DNA from: an uncultured bacterium
Lineage (GTDB): Bacteria; Bacillota; Clostridia; Oscillospirales; Acutalibacteraceae
NCBI GenBank assembly: GCA_905215055.1
Contig: CAJMOH010000047.1
Location: forward strand, 1 to 20,896
Direction of reading: 5' to 3'
Length of the DNA stretch: 20,896 nucleotides
Part shown: positions 1 to 7,436 of the stretch, piece by piece
Layout of the letters: every line of letters begins with the position of its first letter
How positions within the stretch are numbered: position 1 is the stretch's first letter
Notes under the pieces: model-generated
The model's input: only the letters and a program-made list of their open reading frames with translations
What the model was told of the DNA's origin: nothing
The model's database searches: none
Translations under genes and position numbers: made by a program

Positions 1-416
1 TGGAGGATTCCGCCTTTGGTTTCATCAAGATGAAGAACGGCGCCACCATCTTCCTGGAGAGCGCCTGGGCCATCAACCTGCGGGAGTCCCGAGAGGCCAG
101 CTGCACCCTGTGCGGTACCAAGGCCGGCGCGGAGATTATCGGCGGCATGAGCAAGGCCGAGGGTGAGTACGACCTGATCTTCAACAAGACCGATTACGGT
201 CAGCTCACTGAGGAGACCCTGTCTCCCGGCGGCACCATTGCCTTCTTCGAGGGCAGCTCCGACAAACCCGAGGAAGTGGAGTGCAAGCAGTGGCTGGAGG
301 CAATTATTAACGACACCGAGCCTCTGGTCAAGCCGGAGCAGGCCTTCACTGTTACCAAGATCCTGGACAACATCTACAAGTCTGCCGCCCAGGGCAAAGA
401 GATCAAGTTTGACTAA
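1..416 (+). CDS. Gfo/Idh/MocA family oxidoreductase, C-terminal part (5' truncated by window)
   Basis: This is the 3' end of a gene that starts before the window; the first complete codon is at position 3 and about 137 residues remain. The segment carries the C-terminal alpha/beta domain of NAD(P)-dependent Gfo/Idh/MocA dehydrogenases: hydrophobic strands around 'GATIFLESAWAIN', a glycine-rich 'GTKAGAEIIGG' turn, and the closing helix 'AFTVTKILDNIYKSAAQGKEIKFD' type segment ending in K-x-I-x-F. The Rossmann half and the EKP motif lie outside the window. It sits 20 bp upstream of the TIM-barrel gene and is probably cotranscribed with it. By analogy with C- and O-glycoside catabolism loci, it may oxidise or reduce C3 of a glycosyl group. 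Family assignment is fairly secure; the substrate is inference. Confidence 0.8.
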   Translation, partial: EDSAFGFIKMKNGATIFLESAWAINLRESREASCTLCGTKAGAEIIGGMSKAEGEYDLIFNKTDYGQLTEETLSPGGTIAFFEGSSDKPEEVECKQWLEAIINDTEPLVKPEQAFTVTKILDNIYKSAAQGKEIKFD

Positions 417-436
417 TCCAAAAAGGAGGAAGCGCA

Positions 437-1309
437 GTGTATCGCAACGAGAAAAAAGGCCCCAAGCGGGGTGTGGCGCTGTACAGCTACTCCGCAGAGT
501 TTGGCTTTGAGAAGAACCTGGAGGATTGCTTTGAGGACGTCCACGACATGGGCGCTCACGGCATTGAGATCCTGGCCAACATTCACATTGAGAACTACCC
601 CTATCCCACCCAGGCCTGGGTGGACAAGTGGTTTGGACTGCTGGAGAAATACGAGTTGGAGCCGGTGGAATACGGCCATTGGGTGGACTCCCACGTGCTC
701 CAAGATCGTGACCTGACCACGGAGGAGTCCATCGAGTTCCTGTGCCGGGATCTGCGGCTGGCCCACCGGCTGGGGTTCCGGATTCTGCGGACCAAGATGC
801 CGGTAATCAACGAGCTGTTGGAGCCGGTGGAGAACTGGCGGGAGATCATCAAAGGGGCCCTGCCTCTGGCGGAACAGTTGGGTTTGATCATGTGCCCGGA
901 GATCCACATTCCCTCCAATCTGAAGGGCAAGATGGTCCAGGAGTACGTGGACTTCATCAAAGAGACTGGCACCAAGAACTTCGCCTTGAACATCGACTTC
1001 AGCGTGTTCCGCACCAAGTTTGAAGAGGGAGAGTGGCGGGATCCCGCCTTCCAGCCCAACGTGCCGGAGGACATCATCCCCCTGCTGCCCTATGTGGCCT
1101 GTTACCACGCCAAGTACTTCCATGTGGACGAGAACTTCCAGGAGACCCACGTGCCCTACGCAGAGATCCTGAACATCCTCAAGGAGCACAACTGGGATGG
1201 GTACCTGCTCAGCGAGTATGAGGGAGCGGACAAGTACGATCCCGGTTACGAGGTGGGGCAGATGCTTCGCCGCCACCACATCCTGATGAAGAACATCCTG
1301 GGCGACTGA
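437..1309 (+). CDS. Sugar phosphate isomerase/epimerase-like TIM-barrel protein, candidate C-glycoside deglycosidase alpha subunit
   Basis: A 290-residue protein starting at GTG (437), 8 nt after an AGGAGG site at 424-429. It has the xylose-isomerase-like TIM-barrel pattern with four likely metal ligands at the ends of barrel strands: E155 in CPEIH, D187 in NIDF, H224 in CYHAK and E260 in LLSEYEG. H157, two residues after E155, is a candidate catalytic base. In the known C-glycoside deglycosidases (Dgp, Dfg, Car systems) a metal-dependent TIM-barrel alpha subunit works with a small beta subunit, and the next gene, 12 bp away, belongs to that beta family. The likely reaction is beta-elimination from a 3-oxo-glycoside in the cytoplasm; no signal peptide is visible. 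Alternatives are a keto-sugar epimerase or a 3-oxo O-glycoside lyase. The fold is secure; the exact reaction is inferred from context. Confidence 0.82.
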   Translation: MYRNEKKGPKRGVALYSYSAEFGFEKNLEDCFEDVHDMGAHGIEILANIHIENYPYPTQAWVDKWFGLLEKYELEPVEYGHWVDSHVLQDRDLTTEESIEFLCRDLRLAHRLGFRILRTKMPVINELLEPVENWREIIKGALPLAEQLGLIMCPEIHIPSNLKGKMVQEYVDFIKETGTKNFALNIDFSVFRTKFEEGEWRDPAFQPNVPEDIIPLLPYVACYHAKYFHVDENFQETHVPYAEILNILKEHNWDGYLLSEYEGADKYDPGYEVGQMLRRHHILMKNILGD

Positions 1310-1321
1310 GGAGGGAATAGC

Positions 1322-1762
1322 ATGGAAAAACAAGTGATTCAATCGGTGGGATTCCGGAACATTTACCAGGACGGTAAGGCGGTAGGCTTCCAGCTGAAGA
1401 TCCGACTGCCCTACTACCGTGGTGTGTTTCTCAGCCAGATCAAGGCGGGAAACCTGACGGTGGATGGAGAGGTGTTCACGCCGGACCAGGTGCTGTGGCG
1501 GATCGACGGAGAGGACTACACCGTGGAGGAGATGAAAGCCGACTGGAAGACCCATTGGCATCCTCTGGAGCCGGCAGTGCTGGTGGTGAAGAAGGAGGGG
1601 GGCCTGGCCCAAGGCTACCACGACATTCAGTATGGGTTCTGTGTCACCCACTCCTATATGCCTCCCTTCCTGGAGTCCACCGCTGACCCCAATAAGCCAG
1701 AGATGGTGTATATGCCAGAGATGGGCCACAACCTCCATCAGCGCAGGCTGTTGATCGTCTAA
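1322..1762 (+). CDS. DUF6379 / C-glycoside deglycosidase beta-subunit family protein
   Basis: A 146-residue protein with ATG at 1322 behind GAGGAGGGAATAGC. I recognise the hallmark block at residues 21-50, 'VGFQLKIRLPYYRG' followed by 'LTVDGE', and the later 'KEGGLAQGYHDI' segment, as those of the small beta-sandwich subunit of C-glycoside deglycosidases (DUF6379). In characterised complexes this subunit binds the TIM-barrel alpha subunit and helps shape the active site. Placement directly after the TIM-barrel gene is the arrangement expected for an alpha/beta pair. The C-terminal part, with 'THSYMPPF' and 'MPEMGHNLHQRR', has several His and Met residues that may lie near the subunit interface. 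The family call rests on remembered motifs, not a search. The gene is followed by 198 bp with no clear gene, terminator or promoter. Confidence 0.72.
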   Translation: MEKQVIQSVGFRNIYQDGKAVGFQLKIRLPYYRGVFLSQIKAGNLTVDGEVFTPDQVLWRIDGEDYTVEEMKADWKTHWHPLEPAVLVVKKEGGLAQGYHDIQYGFCVTHSYMPPFLESTADPNKPEMVYMPEMGHNLHQRRLLIV

Positions 1763-1960
1763 CCAGCGGAAGACGGGCTGCAAAGGGTCGTAAAAGAGAC
1801 CGTTTTAACAGACAACGGAAATCCAATTTGATGAGTATCCTGTGAATGCAAGATCGGCGTTGGCCTAAGAAGCTGATGCCGGTCTTGTGTCGGATTTTGG
1901 ACTTGTTCCACCGAGAGGGCAGGGGACTCAAAACGTGATTCTAGAAAGGGGACCCACAGA

Positions 1961-3031
1961 ATGGAACCAATCAAATTAGCCATTATTGGCCACGGCTTTA
2001 TGGGCCACGAGCACGAAAAGATGCTGAAGGATTTTCCGGGCGTCCGGCTGGTGGGCTTTGCCGACAAAGACCCTGCCCAGCTGGAGGACGTGGGGGAGGG
2101 CCTCAAGCGCTACCCCGATAACGAGGCCCTGATGAATGATCCGGAGGTGGACGTGGTGCTCATTGCCGCCAACAACAACCAGCATCATGACCTGGTTCTC
2201 CAGGCCGCGGCGGCGGGAAAAGATGTCATCTGCGAAAAGCCCGTTGCCATGAGCCTCCAGGAGCTGGATGATATGGAGGCTGCCTGCAAAAAAGCGGGGG
2301 TAAAGTTCACCGTTCACCACCAGCGCCGGTTCGACCCGGATTTCCGCACAGCCAAGGCTGTTTACGACTCCGGCACCCTGGGAGAGGTGTACACCATCAA
2401 AAGCAGCTTGTATGGCTTCAACGGCAATATGCACGACTGGCACGTCTACAAAAGCGAGGGCGGCGGCATGCTCTACGACTGGGGCGTGCACCTGTTAGAT
2501 CAAATCTTGTGGATGCTCCCCGGGGTGAAGCTGAAAACCGTGTTTGCCGACATCCGCAACGTGATTAACTTCGAGGTGGACGATTACTTCAAGATCCTCA
2601 TGCGGTTTGAGAACAACGTCACCGCCGAGGTGGAACTGGGCACCTACTACCTGGCGGATAAGGTTCAGGACAAGTGGTTCGAGCGCCATTGGTTTGTGGG
2701 CGGCAACAAGGGCACGGCCTACGTGGATGGCTTCTTCCCCGAGGGCAAGATCGTCCGCACCACCCACCTGTTGGAGAACGTCAGCGGCAAGCGCACCATG
2801 ACTGCCGCAGGCCCCACCCGTTCCTTTGGCCCGGCCCCGGAGGGGACCATTGTCACCGAGCCGCTGCCTCAGGTGCACACCAGCCACGAGAACTACTTTG
2901 AAAACTACGTGCGGGCCTACCACGGGGAGGAGGACTTCCTGGTGAAGATCCCGGAGACCCGCCGGGTGCTCCGGCTGATGGATGCTGTGCGGGAGTCCGG
3001 AAGAACAGGGAAATCTGTGGATTTCGAATAA
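1961..3031 (+). CDS. Gfo/Idh/MocA family NAD(P)-dependent oxidoreductase
   Basis: A 356-residue cytoplasmic dehydrogenase; ATG at 1961 follows an AAAGGGGA site. The N-terminal Rossmann fold shows the dinucleotide motif GHGFMG at residues 10-15. The catalytic lysine motif CEKP is at residues 91-94 (K93), and the DWGVH motif at 173-177 corresponds to the family's D/G-x-G-x-H active-site histidine. Length is typical of the family. It is the second oxidoreductase of this type in the cluster; the other ends at 416. Known glycoside pathways of this kind use such enzymes to make a 3-oxo sugar before bond cleavage and to reduce the released 3-oxo sugar afterwards, so two would fit. Which does which cannot be told here. 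The 198-bp gap before it could hold an internal promoter, but I see no convincing one. Confidence 0.88.
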   Translation: MEPIKLAIIGHGFMGHEHEKMLKDFPGVRLVGFADKDPAQLEDVGEGLKRYPDNEALMNDPEVDVVLIAANNNQHHDLVLQAAAAGKDVICEKPVAMSLQELDDMEAACKKAGVKFTVHHQRRFDPDFRTAKAVYDSGTLGEVYTIKSSLYGFNGNMHDWHVYKSEGGGMLYDWGVHLLDQILWMLPGVKLKTVFADIRNVINFEVDDYFKILMRFENNVTAEVELGTYYLADKVQDKWFERHWFVGGNKGTAYVDGFFPEGKIVRTTHLLENVSGKRTMTAAGPTRSFGPAPEGTIVTEPLPQVHTSHENYFENYVRAYHGEEDFLVKIPETRRVLRLMDAVRESGRTGKSVDFE

Positions 3032-3086
3032 AATGTTTATGTTCAGAAAATTGAATTCCTAGAAATCAGAAAATGAAGGTGATTCC

Positions 3087-4667
3087 ATGTACCCAAGAAA
3101 ATTGACAAGGTCGATCATCTCCAACCCGGATTACCCGGTGGTGGAGACCAAATCCGGCAAACTGCGAGGCCTGTGGGAAGAGGGCGTGTTCCTGTTCCGA
3201 GGCGTGCAGTATGCCCAGGCCAAACGCTTCCATTTGGCGGAGCCGGTGGAACCCTGGAAAGGCACCAAAGAGGCCATCATCTATGGGCCGGTGTGCAAAG
3301 AGATCCACACCCCCATTGCCCACGATGAGTATAACGTCCCTCACTACCACTACATCCAGGACGAAGACTGCCTGTACCTAAACATCTGGACAAAGCACAT
3401 TCAGCCCGCCAAACGGCCGGTGATGGTGTGGATCCATGGGGGCGGCTTTGCCACCGGTTCCTCCATTGAGCTGTACGCCTACGATGGCATGGAACTGGCT
3501 GACTTTGGGGACGTAGTGGTGGTTTCCTTGAACCACCGCCTCAACTGCATCGGCTATTTGGACCTCTCCGACTACGGGGAGGAGTACCGCTACACCGGCA
3601 ACCTGGGCCAGACCGACTTGGTGACCGCCCTGAAGTGGATTCACGAGAACATTGAAGCCTTTGGCGGCGACTCGGATAACGTGACCATCATGGGTCAGTC
3701 TGGCGGCGGCGGAAAGGTCCACGCCCTGCTCCAGACCCCCAGTGCTGCCCCTTATTTTCAAAAGGCCGTGATTCAGTCTGGACTGTTTGCCGGCAGCAAG
3801 GATTTGCTCCCGGAGCAATCCAAAGCTTTTGGTCGGGCCGTGGTGGAAGAGCTGGGCCTGACCCAGGAAACCATCCATGAGATTGAAACCATCCCCTATT
3901 ACAAGCTGGCCCGGGCTTGCCAGGCGGTGGGAAGTATGCATTGGGGCCCGGTAAAGGACGACGACTTCTACTTCGGTTCCGGGCTCCTGAACCCCTTCCG
4001 TCCAGAGAGCAAGGACAAGCCCATGCTGGTGGGTTCTGTCCTGGGCGAGTTTGACCAGAACTACAATCACGTGTACGCCCCCGGCTCCAAGAATGACTGG
4101 GACGACGCCTTGGTGGACAAGCTGTTTGGGGAGCTTTTCGGGGACAAAGCCCAGGAAGTGAAAGCTGCCCAGCAGCAGGCATATCCCCAGGCCAAGGTAG
4201 TGGACGCCTTGTTCACCAACAAGGGAGGCCGCACCGCTGCCCGGGACTTCTGCTTCAAGCGGGCGGCAGAGGGCTGTGCTCCCGCCTACAACTGGCTGTT
4301 CAATTTGGAGTGCCCCCTGAACTCCGGCACTATCCCCTGGCACAACGCGGAAGAGGCCTATATGTTCCACAATGCCCGCTATCTGGAGGCCTCCTACATC
4401 CCCGGGGTGTCGGAAGAGCTCCAGGACATCATGACCGGCGCTTGGGTGGCCTTTGCTCAAACAGGCGATCCCAACCACATCGGCATGAAGCAGTGGGACC
4501 CTGCCACCCAGGAGAACGGCGCCTGCATGATCTTCGACCGGGAAACCCGGCAGGAGAACCATCACGACGACGCCCTCATGGAAGCCCTGCCCGATAAGCC
4601 CGTTATGCACGACAACAGCCGGGAGCCGGAAACCACCTTTGGCGGCGGCCCCCGTCAGAGCCTGTAA
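3087..4667 (+). CDS. Type-B carboxylesterase (para-nitrobenzyl esterase-like), first of a tandem pair
   Basis: A 526-residue alpha/beta-hydrolase; ATG at 3087 follows GAAGGTGA. The oxyanion-hole motif HGGG is at 117-120, the nucleophile elbow GQSGG places the catalytic Ser at 205, the likely acid is E321 in VLGEF, and the His is H419 in PWHNAEE. The opening 'VVETKSGKLRGL' with 'FRGVQYAQAKRF' is the normal start of the COesterase fold. No signal peptide or transmembrane segment is visible, so it should act in the cytoplasm on an imported ester. It lies 14 bp before a second esterase with the same motifs and many shared blocks, so the two arose by tandem duplication. The setting suggests removal of acyl groups, such as acetyl, malonyl or aromatic acyl, from plant glycosides; the substrate is not readable from the sequence. 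Confidence 0.9.
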   Translation: MYPRKLTRSIISNPDYPVVETKSGKLRGLWEEGVFLFRGVQYAQAKRFHLAEPVEPWKGTKEAIIYGPVCKEIHTPIAHDEYNVPHYHYIQDEDCLYLNIWTKHIQPAKRPVMVWIHGGGFATGSSIELYAYDGMELADFGDVVVVSLNHRLNCIGYLDLSDYGEEYRYTGNLGQTDLVTALKWIHENIEAFGGDSDNVTIMGQSGGGGKVHALLQTPSAAPYFQKAVIQSGLFAGSKDLLPEQSKAFGRAVVEELGLTQETIHEIETIPYYKLARACQAVGSMHWGPVKDDDFYFGSGLLNPFRPESKDKPMLVGSVLGEFDQNYNHVYAPGSKNDWDDALVDKLFGELFGDKAQEVKAAQQQAYPQAKVVDALFTNKGGRTAARDFCFKRAAEGCAPAYNWLFNLECPLNSGTIPWHNAEEAYMFHNARYLEASYIPGVSEELQDIMTGAWVAFAQTGDPNHIGMKQWDPATQENGACMIFDRETRQENHHDDALMEALPDKPVMHDNSREPETTFGGGPRQSL

Positions 4668-4681
4668 GGAGGTGCGCTGCT

Positions 4682-6295
4682 ATGTATATGAAACAACTGA
4701 ACTCCCAGGTGACTTGCACCTATGATGACCCGGTGGCCCAGACCAAATACGGCAAGCTGCGGGGGTTGAAGATCGACTCCACCTACATTTTCCGGGGGAT
4801 CAAATACGCCAACGCCAAGCGATTCCACTTTCCCACAGAGGTGGAACCTTGGGACGGGGTGAAAGAGGCCTTCCAGTTTGGCCATGTGTGCTGCGAGCTG
4901 AATACCCCGGTGCCCCACGACCAGTTTACGGTGCCCCATTTCTTCTACCCCCAGAACGAGCACTGCCAGTATCTGAATATTTGGACCCAGAGCCTGGACA
5001 AGACCGCGAAACGCCCTGTCATGGTGTGGCTCCACGGCGGCGGCTGGTTCTCCGGCTCCTCGGTAGAGCTTCTGAGCTACGATGGGGAAAATCTCTCTGC
5101 CTTTGGGGATGTGGTGGTGGTGTCTGTCAACCACCGGCTCAATGTGCTGGGCTACTTAGACCTGTCCCAGTATGGGGAACAGTACAAGCACTCCTCCCAG
5201 GCGGGCCTGGCCGACCTGGTGGCCGCTTTGAAGTGGGTCCATGAGAACATTGAGAACTTTGGCGGCGACCCGGAGAACGTCACCATCTTTGGCCAGTCCG
5301 GCGGCGGCAGCAAGGTGATCTCCCTGACCCAGACCCCTGCGGCGGACGGCCTGTTCCACCGGGCCATTATGGAATCGGGCGGGCCCAGTGGCGACGGCGG
5401 CCCCGAAGCTGTGGCACAGAACCGCGCCACCAACCAAGAGGCCGCGGCCCTGATCTTGAAGTACCTGGGCATCCCGGAAACAGAGGCATCCCGGATCGAG
5501 TACGTGGACTGGTACGACCTGGCTCAGGCCACCATGAACGCCATTTACACCCTGAACCAAGAGGGCAAGCGCATGGGCTGGGCTCCCTTGCCCGATGGGG
5601 AGTACTTTCTGGGCCACCCCCTGGACTTTGGCTGGCGGAAGGAGAGCTTGCACATTCCCATGCTGATGGGTTCGGTGCTGGGAGAATTCTCCGGCAACTT
5701 CGACCGGAAGATCGGCGACTCCATCAAGAACAAGTGGGACGAAGCCACCCTGGACCAGCACCTCACAGAGTTCTTCGGTGACAAAAAGGAGGAGATGGTC
5801 CGGCTGTTCCGAGAGGCCTATCCCGAACGGAACCTGGCGGATGTGCTGTTCCTGGACACCGGCCTGCGCCGCGGGTTCCTGAATCTGTGCAAGGAGCGGG
5901 CCAAGGCCGGCGGCGACACCTGGAACTGGATGTTCAACCTGGAATCCCCCTTCAACTACGGCACCGTGGCCTGGCACAACGCGGAGGAACCCTATGTGTT
6001 CCACAACGCCGAGTATATCGAGTCCCAATACATCCCCCAGGTGTCCGAGAGGCTGGAGGACCAGATGGCTGGGGCCTGGGTACAGTTTGCCACCACCGGC
6101 GACCCCAACTTCCCGGGCATTCCCAACTGGCCCAAGGCAACACCAGACTCCGTCCCCACCATGCGTTTTGACGCTGTCACCGACCTGAAGGTGGACTACG
6201 ACAAAGCCCTGATGGAAGCCTACCCCGACCCGCCCCCCAAGGGCTTCCCCGGCTCTGGCAAGATGTACGCCATTTTCGGCCTCAAGCCGGAATGA
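4682..6295 (+). CDS. Type-B carboxylesterase (para-nitrobenzyl esterase-like), second of a tandem pair
   Basis: A 537-residue paralogue of the upstream esterase, starting at ATG 4682 behind AGGAGGTG. Motifs line up one for one: HGGG at 118-121, GQSGGG with Ser206, VLGEF with Glu335, and WHNAEE with His432. It differs from its neighbour mainly in the middle cap region (residues about 230-320), where it has insertions such as a Gly-rich 'SGGPSGDGGPE' stretch. The cap shapes the acyl or alcohol pocket in this family, so the pair may split substrates. No export signal is seen. It is the last gene of the operon, with a terminator 45 bp downstream. A start at the second in-frame ATG (4688) is possible but worse placed relative to the ribosome-binding site. 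Confidence 0.9.
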   Translation: MYMKQLNSQVTCTYDDPVAQTKYGKLRGLKIDSTYIFRGIKYANAKRFHFPTEVEPWDGVKEAFQFGHVCCELNTPVPHDQFTVPHFFYPQNEHCQYLNIWTQSLDKTAKRPVMVWLHGGGWFSGSSVELLSYDGENLSAFGDVVVVSVNHRLNVLGYLDLSQYGEQYKHSSQAGLADLVAALKWVHENIENFGGDPENVTIFGQSGGGSKVISLTQTPAADGLFHRAIMESGGPSGDGGPEAVAQNRATNQEAAALILKYLGIPETEASRIEYVDWYDLAQATMNAIYTLNQEGKRMGWAPLPDGEYFLGHPLDFGWRKESLHIPMLMGSVLGEFSGNFDRKIGDSIKNKWDEATLDQHLTEFFGDKKEEMVRLFREAYPERNLADVLFLDTGLRRGFLNLCKERAKAGGDTWNWMFNLESPFNYGTVAWHNAEEPYVFHNAEYIESQYIPQVSERLEDQMAGAWVQFATTGDPNFPGIPNWPKATPDSVPTMRFDAVTDLKVDYDKALMEAYPDPPPKGFPGSGKMYAIFGLKPE

Positions 6296-6339
6296 TAATG
6301 GAAGAACCATAACCGGATGGGAATCCCCGTCCGTATGAA

Positions 6340-6377
6340 AAGGCTGTAGTCCTTCATGGGATTACAGCTTTTTGTAT
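6340..6377 (+). terminator. Intrinsic terminator of the glycoside/esterase operon
   Basis: GCTGTAGTCC (6343-6352) pairs with GGATTACAGC (6359-6368) across a 6-nt loop, with one G-T wobble, and is followed directly by TTTTTGTATTTCTT. It lies 45 bp after the second esterase. Confidence 0.85.
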
Positions 6378-6473
6378 TTCTTCTAGTATATCGTTCCTTT
6401 ACTATCGATGCTGTTCCTTACCTCTGTCTGGTTTCGGTTGCCAAGCACTGAAAATCAGATTGGAGGAATCATT

Positions 6474-6767
6474 GTGAATTACGATCCAAGAGAATTTGGA
6501 ACGAGAATCACAAACATGCGCAAGGAGTTAGGAAAAACCCAACAGGAAATGGCCGATAAATTACATACCAGCTTGGACAATTACCGAGGAATTGAAGAAG
6601 GCCGGCGAAATCCTTCCCTTGACCTGTTGGTCGCACTGTCTAGTGCTTTGAATGCTACCTTAGACTATTTAATTTTGGGACGTACCACTTTATCAGACAG
6701 TCAATATATTCGGCGGGAGTTGGAGGACATCATGGAGCAGATCCGCCGGTTAAAGGATTCTATCTAA
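6474..6767 (+). CDS. XRE-family helix-turn-helix regulator
   Basis: A 97-residue DNA-binding protein. I chose GTG at 6474 because GGAGG lies 7 nt upstream (6462-6466); the frame stays open to an ATG at 6408 that lacks such a site. The helix-turn-helix is at residues about 9-66: 'FGTRITNMRKELGKTQQEMADKL', then the recognition helix 'TSLDNYRGIEEGRRNPSL' and the typical 'LLVALSSALNATLDYLI'. A short charged helix that could dimerise closes the protein. Base use is visibly AT-richer than that of the flanking operons, suggesting foreign origin. It is followed at once by ACCGTG repeats, a possible operator, and then by a truncated recombinase. The likely role is repressor of the mobile module. Confidence 0.85.
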   Translation: MNYDPREFGTRITNMRKELGKTQQEMADKLHTSLDNYRGIEEGRRNPSLDLLVALSSALNATLDYLILGRTTLSDSQYIRRELEDIMEQIRRLKDSI

Positions 6768-6772
6768 CCCCA

Positions 6773-6823
6773 ACCGTGACAAATCCGCACGGTACCGTGA
6801 CAACCAGTCACTCTGAAACCGTG
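6773..6823 (+). repeat. Three ACCGTG(ACAA) direct repeats downstream of the XRE gene
   Basis: ACCGTGACAA occurs at 6773-6782 and again at 6794-6803. A third copy, shortened to ACCGTG, is at 6818-6823. The starts are 21 and 24 bp apart, about two helical turns, as expected for a protein bound on one face of the DNA. Confidence 0.55.
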
Positions 6824-7226
6824 TGAAAATCCGCTACAATAAAATCACGGCCAGGGAAAGAATGGTTGGGCACCTTGAAAACAGAACAAGTCAGTGTACG
6901 CATACGGCACCCTCTGATCAGGAGCCACCGGAAGAATTCCCAACAGGCGGACGGCAACCGCCTGGGCTGTGACCGGCAGAGGGCATCGAGCACTTCCGTC
7001 CAGCCACAGAATCACGCAATGGGGGCGGCCCGGCGAGAACCGCGGGGGGTGAGAGTCCATGAGGGCAGGCAAGCCGCTGCCCGTGTTGTACACTCCCTTC
7101 ACTGAGGGGCGCGAGGCAAATTTCAGTGACTTAACCGAAATCAGATTCATGATAGAACAGATGGGCACAGCCGTGTTCGGCTGCGCCTATCCTTGTGTGA
7201 TGAATTCCAAAAAGGAGGAACCCGCT
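6824..7226 (+). other. Long non-coding, hairpin-rich leader of the mobile module
   Basis: No convincing gene lies between the XRE stop (6767) and the small ORF at 7227. The stretch holds three clear hairpins: CAGGCGG/CCGCCTG (6944-6964), GGGCAG/CTGCCC (7063-7082) and GCACAGCCG/CGGCTGCGC with a TGTT loop (7165-7186). A GC-rich block, 7020-7050, could add more pairing. 'CACCTTGAAAACAGAACAAG' at about 6869-6888 resembles the leader text that precedes many Firmicute rRNA genes and mobile-element operons. It is either a structured leader RNA for the small ORF and recombinase or a trans-acting RNA. TACAAT at 6835-6840 could be a -10 box, with a poor -35. Confidence 0.45.
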
Positions 7227-7373
7227 ATGTCACTGGAACGATCCATCAACTACTATTACGCTGTGCTTGCCTTGCGGCTCTTGTTGGAGCGTGGTCTCAT
7301 CAGTGAGGAGGAGTACGGCAAAATCTGTCGGTACAATGCCGAAATTTTCCGCCCGGAGCGGGAGTCCATCTAG
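7227..7373 (+). CDS. Small SHOCT-like protein of a recombinase module
   Basis: A 48-residue protein. ATG at 7227 follows AAGGAGG by 8 nt, which is why I prefer it over the longer frame opening at 7059. The sequence 'AVLALRLLLERGLISEEEYGKICRYNAEIF' has the short helical SHOCT pattern, in which a Leu-rich helix leads into 'G-[LI]-I-[ST]-x-E-E-[FY]'. Such mini-genes are common just before large serine recombinases in Clostridia mobile elements, and here the recombinase starts 63 bp later. Function is unknown; a role as a protein-protein contact or recombination accessory factor is only a guess. Confidence 0.65.
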   Translation: MSLERSINYYYAVLALRLLLERGLISEEEYGKICRYNAEIFRPERESI

Positions 7374-7436
7374 TCCCATTGGATATGGACTTCCTCCCCG
7401 GATTCTGGTAATGTCCGTGGGTAGGAGGTGACAGAA

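Noticed and set aside
413..1783. A 456-codon minus-strand open frame over the TIM-barrel and DUF6379 genes
   Set aside because: His/Leu/Val-rich shadow of two plus-strand genes with good ribosome-binding sites and motifs.
6865..6895. rRNA gene suspected because 'CTTGAAAACAGAACAAG' resembles the text before 23S rRNA
   Set aside because: No 16S, 23S or 5S sequence follows; only the short leader-like string is present.
7059..7226. Longer form of the SHOCT-like protein starting at 7059
   Set aside because: No ribosome-binding site at 7059, and the stretch is a hairpin-forming leader; 7227 has AAGGAGG at the right distance.
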